Source: Camarhynchus parvulus (taxonomy: Eukaryota > Chordata > Aves > Passeriformes > Thraupidae). Taken from it: a stretch of 64,000 bases of DNA. The stretch's first letter is position 1, and the number at the start of each line of letters is the position of its first letter. The notes under the pieces are model-generated. The model worked only from the letters and a program-made list of their open reading frames with translations. It was not told the DNA's origin and made no database searches. The DNA is taken from assembly GCF_901933205.1 (NCBI RefSeq), contig NC_044573.1, positions 83,658,546-83,722,545 of the forward strand, in the 5' to 3' direction. Below, piece by piece: positions 12,901-24,900 of this stretch. A program made the translations under genes and the position numbers.

Positions 12901-15900
12901 GAGGGAATGTATGTTTTAGCAAACAGGAAGCAGAGTGGGGTAGATGCAAAGGCTTCCTTGGCTAAGAGCAAAATCCAAAAAAGTACTTCCAATATGGATA
13001 CTTGCCTGATAGTGCTAGCTTGTGTTCCCTTCTTTAGTGTGTCTGTACGTATGAATTTAGGTATGAAGTGCAGGTATTTAGAATTTCTTACTTAAAAGAA
13101 TTCCATGGCTATCTTGTGAAATAAAATAGAGGATGATTCTTGTTCTGTCATCAAAAAATTCCTTTCTTGAAAGCTAAGTGAAAATGGCAGATTTTATTGT
13201 GACTGTAAGTTGTAATTATGCTTTTAATTGATTGCTGTAATGGAGTGTCCTTTACCAAACACATTTAGACAAGAAGAGGATATGCTGTGGACTGCAGGCT
13301 GTGGAGGGAGGAATTACAAAGCTGGTAGTTCTAAGGATATGGCATCCCATTCAGTCTGTTGTGTACAGGACTTAACCTTCACACTGAACAACTGGGACTG
13401 GAGGCTGGTTGTTAATGTTAGGGTGGTGTTTACGTGTGATGGATGGCCTGTACTTATGCAATTACTGCTTTATTAGGAGGTGTCATGTCTGGCAGTTTGT
13501 CATTCCTCTACTTGGAGAATATCTGGTGATCTTGCAAAGTGGAAGCCCTTTTCTTGAAGTGAGGGCTTTAGAGGTGTTTATCAGAGCCTGTTTCCAAAGG
13601 AAACCTGTGTTTGTTTGCCTGGCATGATGGTTGCCTGAGAAACAGCTTCTTGCCCAGAGGAAACTGGGGGTACTTTCTGTGACAAGGAGGTTTAGTTTCA
13701 TTGTCTCTAAATATGTCTGTTTCTCACTCTTCCTAGTACATGGCACTATGCCTCTGATGATTTCTCTGTGAAAACTACTAGAAAGCATTGGTTGTATTTC
13801 CTCATACTGAGTATACTTTTCTTTGTTTCCCATTTATAGAAAATTAACATAAATGATGCATTAAAATATTAAAGTGAAATACTGAAATTTCAGTGTTTGT
13901 ACAAGGACATAGTGAGAATCAATTTGAATGCATATATTGCCAGCGATTCTTTCTACCTTGAGAGGGAATCATCTTCATTTGAGAAGTATGAGTGGTGCCC
14001 TTAAGGACCAAGTATAGTGGAGAGCTGGATGTTCACTCACCCACACCACTGTCCCCAGTTCCTTGGGTAAAGCTAGATAAGAAGCCTTGTCATGCTGAAG
14101 TTTGGGATTTAAGATGTTCTTTGAAATGAAGTTGTTTTTTCTAAAACTGGTGGTAGACTAAAAATATCTCATAGATACCTATTTTGTACACATTTTTGTA
14201 TAAAAAATCACCTCTCTAGACCTATGAGTGGGATATTTCTTTGCTCCTGATATGGAGACATGTAGAACAAGGAGACCAAGGACTTAAATCTGGATATCCT
14301 GTATGCAGCTGAGTGCTGTGATTGTGTCTTTCCGCAGTTATTTTTTGTTGTTTCCCTGTCAGGGCCAGAACACTAAAATAGTCCTTGCTCTTGTGTCCCT
14401 GAGAAGGAAGTCTGGCCTGAGTCCTTGGGTAGGAATGAAGTATGCTCTCATAACTGAACTGTGAACTGTGCTCTCATAAAAGTTTCCACTGGGATGACCT
14501 TACATATTATAATAAAAAAAAAACCCTAAAACAAAAAACTCCACCAACAAACAAAAAAAACCCAAACCCTCACCAGCCCCAAAAAACTGAAGCTCAACAA
14601 AAAATCCACCAACTTATAAAAAAAAAATTATTTTCTTAGTAAGGAGCTGCTGGTGAGCTGCTGTGTTTTGCTGTAGAGATGGCTGTATTTCTCTGCCAGA
14701 GGAGCTGCTTTTTGTTCTGTATCCTATATGTTTCTCAGATTATTTAGGTACCTTTTTTACTGCTTAGTGAAAATTTTCATAGTTTATTTATATTTTAACA
14801 GTTTTAAGCAGCTAATTTTGTGACTGAGACAAGAGGTAGTTAAATTGGGCTTTTTTAAATATCGACAAGAGAAGGACTTGTATGTTTTATGATTTAGTTT
14901 CTGAAAGTACAAAACATTGAAGACCCTAAGATTGCATTTATTTACTGTGGTTGGGGAAATAAGGCATTGCTTAAATTAAGCTGCAGATATGAAGGGAGCT
15001 GGTCTTGGGCTAAACAATATTGTTAGGTATCTATTTTCAGCATACAGACAGTTACAAATGATTGTAAAAAGGGAGCCAAGATTTCGGGAGAATGAGAACA
15101 GAATATGAATTGTATTTATGAATGGCTCCTTGTTTTTGGAACTGGCAATAGCTTGCTGGTTTCTGACATCCCATCTGTAACAGAACAATTTATTTATTTC
15201 TAAAGGTCACATTTCTCTCAGTAAATGAAGGACAATGCATTGTTTAAGGTAAGGATTAATTATTTTATGTGACAATTCAGACAAGCTGTGTAATGAAGAG
15301 TAACAAGAAAATTCCCTTTGCAAAAAACATTTATGGTGTCACATGTCACTCCTAATTACATATTTTTTCTTCTAGCCAAGTATATTTGAGTGTTGGAAAA
15401 AACAAAAAAATAGAAAATAAATAGGTTTATAAATAGCTTATTTTTGGTTTTAGTAGCCACAAAGAAAACACAATATACATAGATGTAATTAGATCTTATT
15501 TTATTGTGAAGAAAAATGGTAAAAACTTTGCTAGATGTTTAGAACATGTTAAATGATGTTACTGTTCGGATTTCTTGGTGGATGACTTCATTCCTTTGAT
15601 AATATTTGGTGTTTTCTTCCTGGTTAATAAGATGTAGTTGTTTTGTTGGGATTTTTCCTGTTTTCCTGTTTACTCAGCTGCTCTTTAAGGTGACTTGACT
15701 TTACTTGCTAGGTCTGTGTAGGGACAAGGCCCAGACATGTTAATCAGAAAGAGTAGTTGGTGATGAGATAAAGGCCTTTGAGGGGATTGCAGCAAAACTT
15801 GATCATTGTTTGGTGGTAACTACTGTTTGTTGATTGGTAACTAGTGTTGATTGCTTAAAAAAACACCCCAAAAGTTGTAAAGGAATTTGGGTATTCTTTC

Positions 15901-18900
15901 AATGAACAGTTGAAACTAAGCTCTGAAATTTTAATTTCAGTGAGCCAACATGTAAGAAGAGGGTGAGTTATTTTTTTCTATACTTCTTTTGCATTTTTAG
16001 GACTTGTATCTATCATTAACTGGCTGGGATAAATTGCTGGCAAAGAACTGAGAAATTTTTCATTTTTGAAGTTTTTCTGTTTCACTGAACACAATAAATA
16101 TTCACTAACCATGCCTAAAGCCTCTGTAATGATTCTACTCTAGAGTTTACAGAAAGATTCACTTTTTTATAAATTGTTATAATTCTCTTACCTTGTTCAG
16201 GAGCTTGTCTCAGATAAAAGCTTGTCTGTATTATAATCACTTAAATAAAATGTATGAATTTTTGAATGAGACATTTATTAGATGCTGCTTGCTTTTCCTG
16301 CATGCAGGAACTGAAACTACACCTAGTAATCTGAGGAAAAAAAAAAACTTGTTAAACATTTCTGATAGAAGATTCTCCCAACCCCCTGTATAGATTTTCT
16401 TTTTTCTTCCTCATTTGAAATAATTTTTCTAGCCTTACCATATTTTCATTCAAATGAATACAGAAAATTATTTTGTAGGGTTGTTGAAGAAGAAGGGTTG
16501 TTGCAAGAAAATCTTACTGTTAAATAGTCTGTTGTTGAGCTCAATAACTTTGTTTAGGAGAAAGCATGATAGTTTCTGGATAACCTTCTGGATAACCTTA
16601 TGCTGGTAGAAATTTCTCTAGGGGCTGGAAGGGAAGATGCCTGTGCTCCAGTGCCATGGGGATGGTAACTGAAGGATGACTTCCCAGTCTCTGTATTTCC
16701 CTATCTGTATGTTGGCAGGAGGAACAGAGGGAAATGCAGGTGCTGCCCTTGGAGCAGTGAATTGGTTAAGTGTAATTTGTCCAGAGGATCTTATCAGTCT
16801 CCTGTGTTGCAAAGGGAAGTAGAAGTAAAATTAACTTTGGCTGGGATTGCTGTTTTCCCATGCATATCAGATGGTGACCCATTCCTATTTGCATGAGGAG
16901 AACACTTGCTAACTGTATTGGGTGTGCCTGAGATGGAGTTCATTTTCCCCACAGCAGCTCTCTCAGATCTGGCTGGTGTTGGCACTGCTGGACATGGGGG
17001 AAGCTTCTGGCAGCTTTTCACAACAGCAACCACCACTGTAGGCTCTGGACCACCGAAACCTGGCCATGGAAAACAAATACACAAAACCAGTTCTTAACAA
17101 GACCCTTTATATTGGAAGAAATTCCTTCCTGACTTCCATCTGGACTGGCTGAAGGTCTGAATGGTGATGTTTGCCTATGGTGGTTTTCTTTGACCAGTCT
17201 TGGGGCCAAGACAGAGCTTTCCTCCCTCTCCATGGCTAATGAAAGGGGGCAGTGAGAAGGGCTCTGAGGCTGTTGGACTGAAAGGTCCCAAGGAAACACC
17301 ATTGTTGCCCAGTATCCACTGGTGATAGTAAAAGGGTACTCTAAATTAGGATTTCCTCAGAGTTCAGTGATGTAAGAATTACTGTTTTCATGAGTTTGCT
17401 TGAATTCCACTGGCTTTTTTTGTTGTTTTTTTTTTTTTTTTGAGGTAAAACTGGACATTACTATGTTAGGGAAAAGAAGATCAAGATGTGTTCAAATAAT
17501 AATTAAAATAAATACTAAGAAAGGGTGCTATAAAACTCCCTCCTCATTAGTTGCTGAGATAATGGATTTGTCATTTTTTGCATCTATTATGCTGAGTTTA
17601 CAAATCAGTCTATCTGATTAGTGCTCTTTAGGCTGGATGAAGGGGTAACCATAGAAATGAGGAGGTAAGAAGCCAGCTGAAATCCAAAGTATTTCCAGTA
17701 TTGTCCTGGATTTACAGGACATAACCATTCTGTTCTAGTTTATACTTTTTTAAGCAAAGGATATAGTAAATTGCAGAAAAATTTAATACCTAGTTTGTTT
17801 CTTTGTCCAGAATTCATCAAGGGGAAAACACAAATAGTTAAATCTTAATTATTTTTAAACACGTGAACAGGTTGTATGCAGTGCTTGGAGTGTTAGAGGA
17901 GCTGTAATTGTTGGGAACAAGGAACCTTTGGCAGTGTGTGTCCGAAGGGACACCCAGATTCCTGGAGCTGTGTGCATCTTCTGACCCCGCCTGGGCTCTT
18001 GCTCCAGGGGTGGGCTGAGCATATGAACGGCTGCGTGTCAGCGGCTGTTGGAAGTCAGAGGCTTTTAGGTGTTCTAAGTGGTGCCTTTGGGGGGACCCAG
18101 TGAGTGCTTAAGGGTTGACATTGCTAGACAAAGGGTTGTTCAGCTTGGACCAATGATCCAGGATTTAGGCATCCCTTTGCTGAAGTCGTCCAAAGGTTCA
18201 GTCTAGGAAGTATGTACAATCACTGGCAGGGTGGAGGGAAAAACACAATCCAAAAATGAAGCCAAGTATATTGCTAACTTCTTAACCAGACTGTGTCATC
18301 CTGGTAGAAACATGTTGCTAGAATGATCCAAGACCTAAAAACTCAAGCTTTTGCTCTGATTGGCTTTCAGCTTTTCATTAGTATGATAGTTTATGCACCC
18401 GAGCTGTATGCTTTCTTTCTGTAGAGGTGGGATCTCATGCTCCCTGTTTCACATCTCCAGGGTGTGTCTGGCTGCCTTCTTCTTCATAGGGTTCCAATTA
18501 CTTTTAAAGAGCTCCTGGTCCAAGGTATTGCTAGATGATTCAGCAGTTTTATATTGCTAATTAGAATTAAATAGACTGTATAAGTGAAATGCATATGCCT
18601 CAAAGCATCAAATGGCAATTGCTTCAAAGTAAGAGTAATTATTTGGAAAACTAGACATTAATAGTTAATAACTTGTAGAACAAAGACATATAGAAGTAAA
18701 TAACAAGCCAGACTGCTCTCGCTGGTGAAAGTTTCCTTAAAAAAGGTTATTTTTTCATAAAATTGTCAACTACATGGTCAAAATTGCATTTTCTAGAAAA
18801 GTTTTCTGTTTTTCCTTCGTATATCATTTGTACCTTATGGTTAGCCAACATGCTTGCAGTGCCAGAGCTGAATATTTAATTTTCTCAATGACTTTGTAGT

Positions 18901-21900
18901 TGTCTGCTGTTTGATTTCTGTTTCGTTGGAGCTCTCTGGTTTTCCTGTTCCCTGTGTGGATTGTCCATTTGGCAGCACGCTGTAGGTGAGTTCAGCAGAT
19001 CACGTGTGCAGCAGCTTAGGCTGAGCTCGGCTGCACAGCCACCATCAGCAGACCCGTTGTACCCCAGCTCAGCTGTCTGGTGGCATTAATACCAACTCAG
19101 ATGGGTGACTTTGGGGGTACTAAGGGTTAAGTGTATTGGTATTCCTTGAATACTGATTGAAGGCTAGTAGCCTTTAATATGGATAGGTGATTTTTAATAT
19201 AGAGGGGGATCTCTCATGTATTCATGCAGAATTCCAAATAATATCTGTACAGGCTTTCCTTGTAGCACCAGCAAAATTTCTTGGTATTTCTTGGAAATTA
19301 GTATGTCAGAATGTGCTAATATATTGTCATCTTATTGCAGGGGTTCCATACGGTTGTCTCCTTACACAAAAGTTTCATGCCTTCTTGGTGTTGCTCATGG
19401 GTAGCTCTTCTAAACACTGACTCTTTCTTCTTCACAAAGTGACCAACTGACTCCAATTCCCTTCTCAACCAGCCAACCCACTCTTTTATAGCACTCTTCT
19501 TCTCATTAGTTACAGCTGTGGCCTGTTAATATCAGGCCTGCTCCTAATCTTTGATAATTGGCTCAGCTGCATGCAACTCCTTAGGGGTAAGATTACTTTC
19601 TACACTGTCTTTATTTTCTTATATTCTATCCCCCTACACTAATATGGTGCTGAAGTAGAAAAGACATCCTCAGGACCAGGCTTGATCTGTTTTTCTAGTG
19701 GTGGCAGGCAATATCAGTGTGCTGAGTCTTTAAAGTAAATGGCCATAAACCACTGATTTTATGTAGCTACCTTTCTGGTTATCAGGTAGTCAGCACTGAA
19801 AAGCACGTTGAGGCTTTACAAAGGAGTACAAGTCTGCTGGTGTTGCTCCTGCTTTTCTCTGGACAGCATGGTTAATGTCTTAATGCTGTTATTTTAGACT
19901 TTTGATTTTTTGCAACTCAGTTCTTTTACACTTTAGGTAATTAAGACTTAAATTTTTAGCGCTGTGAATAGTTTGTAAACTTCAGGGTTTTTGCTATTGG
20001 TAAATCTCTCCTAACATCCACAGACCTGGGCTTTATTTCAATGAATGCAATTTTTTTGGAATTAGGCATGCTGTTGTTAGGAGGCTCTCTGAAATGTGAG
20101 CAGGCAGATTCATTACTCTTCTGACTCTGGTTTTGAATTTGTTTTTTTTATCCAGAAGAATAATATCTGTTGTGCATGCTCAACAACATAATTAGCATGT
20201 AGTGTGTGTATTTGCAAAATACTAAAGAGGCATTTGTACTTATTTCTTTGTTAGTTATTTGCAGGGAAAGCCTGTTAATTCATGTGATTTTGCCTTTGTT
20301 TCCATCACTGGAAACAATTTTTGCGTGAATGTATACTCTTTAGTTTGATTGGAGTTTTTTTTGTAACTGTTTTCCACAGAGACTGGTAATGCTGACATTG
20401 TGGTCATGCTTTGGATGTGTGTGCGAGCTGTGTGTAATTAGCAGCATACTTGTACCACCACAAGGACCTGGGCTCCCTGCTGAGCCAGCTTAGCACAGCT
20501 GGGAGTGCCAGGGGAATGGGTGCAAATGAGTGCAAAGGGAAAGTCCTTGGCTCTGACCCACTTCCCATGGGAAGGAGCGCTCACTCGTGTGTTTTTATGT
20601 GCACGGTTTGTCCTACATGTTTATTTTCCCCCAGAAAAACACATACTTTCCACCTGTGTGACTGTGTGAGGAGGTGGTTTATGGACGCCAGTGGTGTGCT
20701 GGTGGCTGGCCCATGTGCCTGGGAAGTGGCAGTGATGTGGCAGTGCTCGTACAGGTCAGCCTTTCCCCTGCAGGGTCCCTCCTGCCCTGCACCTCGCCAC
20801 TCTCCCTGCGCCCGTGCTGCTGCAGGTGTCCTTTCAGAAGGGCAGAACAGTGATGTGTCAGCTGAGTACCAGAGTGAAAAAATATTTAACTGCAGTTTTC
20901 TCTCCTGGAAATGAAGAATTAGTGGTCACAAGTGGGAGAGAGATGAGTGGTTGAAAATACCACGTTGCTTTCTAGCATTAGGAATGCAACCTAAGCAGTG
21001 CTTTCAAACTGGGAGAAACAAGATGTTGTCCAATTGCAACCATGTTTCTTGTATTTTACAAAATTGGGCAAATCTGGAAGCTTCTGCAGGCATGAGTGTT
21101 TCCAAGCACAAGCTTCACCATCCTGACAAGCACCAAGCCTCTGCTCTGAAATCTCTTCTGAAATAGAAAGGGAACAGCTTGAGATCCCATTTATCCTGGA
21201 GCACAGTCAGCAGGGTGTGTTTGGCCCCAAATGGTTAGTTTTATAAAAATAATGGTAATTTGAAAAAATCAGTTGTTTCCTGGTATCTGCATGCTTTCAA
21301 TACTTATTTCTATTGTACACTTCCATAAGGAGCTTGGCAGATTTTAATTGTCTAGAAATAGAGATCTGTAAAGGAAAGGGTATCTCATCAGAGAAATGTC
21401 TGGAATGTATCAAGGATAAATAATAAGCATTTAGATTGCTATGTCTGGCAGTTTGTTTTTACTTGTAACCTGTGTGAGCTAGCAAATTTTATGTTACCTC
21501 AAAATATTCTGGGATAGTAACATTTTAAAATACTTTTTTTTACTAATAAGTTTTGTGTATTTCAAGATACTCAAATGTGACGGTGTTCACTGGGGTTTTC
21601 AGGTGAGGGAAGAGATGAGAATGTTGACTCCCATGTTCAGAAGGCTTGATTTATTATTTTATGATATATATCACACTAAAACTAGACTAAAAAAAAAGGA
21701 GGAAAAGTTTCATCTCAGGCTAGCTAAGCTAAGAATAGAATAGAAAAGAATGAAAACAAAGGTCTGTGGCTTGGACAGAGAGAGAGAGAGCCAGCTCTGG
21801 CGTGACTGGTTACTAATTCCAAACATCCACACGAGACCAATCACGGATCTACCTGTTGCATTCCACAGCAGCAGATAACCATTGTTTACATTTTGTTTCT

Positions 21901-24900
21901 GAGGCCTCTCAGCTTCTCAGAAGGAAAAATCCTAATGAAAGGATTTTTCATAAAAAGATGTCTGCAACACTCAAGTATTTGTAGAAAGTTGAAACATTTG
22001 GGGAATCCATTTGAAAGGAAGGTAGGTCTTTGCAGTCCTAAGTGTTTTGTTGCAATCTAAAATAATGAATAAAAAAGATAAATGTTTTAAAACTGCATGT
22101 TCGAATAAGAGCAGGCACCTCCTGCCAGTGTGTTTTAGGTTCAATTGTATTAATATTTTTTTACTAAATAATAATTAGATATATGCCGTTTAAAGCATTG
22201 TACACTTATTTCCTTCATCGGTTGTATGGTAGAAGCGACTAAAAATATTTGAGTTCTTTAAATATAATAGATACATTTCTGCTTTTTGTCCCATAATAGC
22301 CTGTGAACTTTAAAAAAAAGAGTACAACTGATTGCAAAGATGACATTCTTAATTATACAGAAGGCTTCCACTTCTAAAAATATTTTTCAAAACTTAAAAC
22401 ATAAAGTATTCATATTTCTTGGTGGTAGCTTGCCTGTTTATGTCCAGGGCTTCCAGGTTTATTGTTCCCATGCCCCAGACTGCTGAACTGTTTGTGCTTG
22501 GGGTTCTATTTCATTCTTCCTTTATCATGCTTTTTCTTGGAAGATAGTTGTCTTCTTCAGTTGACTTCTTCTGAGTTGTCATGGATTTGTGAGATTGCAA
22601 GGGGGGACAGACATTTAGGGTGCTTTTATTTATTTCAGATGTGTTCATTTTGTATTCCAAATGCGCTTGATAGTAAGTGCAGAGCTATTTTATCTTACTT
22701 CTATGTCACTAAAATAAACTGTTTAAGAAAACTATTAATGCAGCTTCGCTGACTTAGTCTGGGCTATAAAATTAATGTCATTCCCTTAACTCCTTAGTTA
22801 ATGGCTGGGAAGGCAAAAGGTGCCAAGAATGCTTTGCAATTGGCAGAGGAACCAAACGTTTTTTAAATTTGCTTATGCCCCTGCAGGTCTCTGTAAACAC
22901 AACCTAATGGAGCTTATTTCTGAAGTAAACTTAGAAATGTCATTTCACTGAAGAAAAATCATAAATCTGTGTGCTGTGCACAGTCATGAGAGCATGTATT
23001 CCTTTTTCTGATTCTAAATTAGCACTTTCATACTTAATTTAACTTGAAGACAATGTTTCCATTATATCAGATTTCTTTTCTATTTTGAAAACTCCAAATG
23101 GAAATTTTTAGAAATCTGAGAATTTCCCTGAAGCATTTAAAGAGCTCTCAGAGTGGTATTGCCATAAGATGAACAAGTTCAATCAATTTTTTGTATTCTC
23201 ATTGCACTGGTTGGCACACATAAAGCTAAGGATGTGAGTAGTGGTGGAAGGGAAAATTGAATTTTTAGTAACTAATTTAATTATTTGAATTCCAGACAGA
23301 CTCTGTCATTCTAAGCATTGTGTGATTATTACTTCAGGAAAAAATAGTGCATTTAAAATTATGTTAAAAAAAAAAGCAATTTCCCCCCACACCCACCAGA
23401 CTCCCCCTCTTCCCCCCTATTTTTTTCTGCAAAACAGTTGCCTCATGCACTATTTGGCACTATTTGGCTTCATCCTTTTGATTTTCAGATAAAGGGTAGG
23501 AAGAACTGGGGTTTTCTCCATGAGCATGAAATTTTGCAAGACCTGTAGTTGTGTTTAGTAGCTGGATTCATCCTGGGTCTAACTGCTGTCTGTCTTCCTA
23601 ATTGTAGCACTTAAAAAGAGCTTTTGTCTGTGTGTTGTTGTGACATAACACAAAGAACTGTGGAAAATAGTTATTTTCAAAACAGGAATTTGTGGTTTTT
23701 TGTGTAACATAATCTGTATTTATCTGATGTTCTGATCAGCTCTTAAGGTGAAGCAAAAAGCCCCTATCGTCTTTTTATTTTATTTTTGTTGTTAAAATAC
23801 TTTTTCCGTCAATTGAAATAGTATGCCCTTGGTATTAAAAGCTTAAAGGAGAATATTTTTATTAAATATGAGATGGAAAGTATCTTTAAATTTAAAAGGC
23901 TAAATTTTATGCCTGCAGAAATAAGTAAATTTAGAAATAATGCAAAGTTGAAATACAGTTTTAAAAGTTTCTGAACTGAGGATATTTATTTGTCTCCTGT
24001 ATTCTCTTTCTGACGGACAATGTATTCTTTCTTTTTTCGTCTTTTTTTTGTAATCTTAACCCGCTGTCCCATCAGTGATGTGATCATGGAATCTTTCCAG
24101 GCTGTAGTGCCCATTTATCAGGTTCTGTGCCTTGTTTATCTACGATGCAAAGTAAATGTTTTAAAATGAATGAAGAGGGGCAGTGTTAACAGCCATAACA
24201 GAAAAAAAATTAGCTGGCATATCCAATTTAAATTTTTTTACTAATGTTGAAAAGACATTTTCCCCTCTTTTGTTTCTTTTCCCCATTACACAGCCAAGCA
24301 ACAAATATTACAGTTTAGTCAGATGGATGCTGAATCAGGAAGAATGCCATGTTTGTCTTTAATCACTTGGAAGAGCTCTGAAGAATTTCTTGCATCTTTC
24401 AGGAAAAGAGGAATTCGTAATGGACAAAGCAAAAATGAGGAGCCTGACTTCCTGCAGAAGAATTTTTGAAAAGAATTCATCAAAATGAAATTAAATATCC
24501 TGCTGCCTCAGCCATAACACATGACAATAAATGCAGGATAATCAGGGTTTTTTGTTCCTTACTATTTTTGCAATTAGTTGACTTTTTCTCCAGCAGAGAG
24601 GCTGCATGAACGATCTTGTTATTTGTGGCTGTGGTAAAATATGCTGGCTCAGCCTGCCTGAAGAAACAGAAGCCTTGGCAGGAATGCTGATTACCATGAC
24701 AATCTAAGCAGTCTAGAGCTTTGGGGTGTTGTGGGTTTTATCATAAAGATAAAAAATGTGTTCTGGATGGTAGGATAGCTGATAACATCATCATGATGCA
24801 GCAGATCCAATCATCTTTGCAAGACTTATTTTTCATTTTGTGTTACCTGAGAATGGAGGGGGGAAGCTTATCACCTTCAGGTAAATTTTTATAACATACT

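Noticed and set aside
19175..19647. TAATATGG on both sides of the 19.2-19.6 kb LTR as a target-site duplication
   Set aside because: The left copy (19175-19182) lies some 60 bp outside the likely LTR edge and the match is AT-rich; probably chance.
20450..20914. 154-codon open frame
   Set aside because: It begins at TTG, has no recognisable domain and no clear splice or promoter context, and lies in a GC-richer block where long chance frames are expected.
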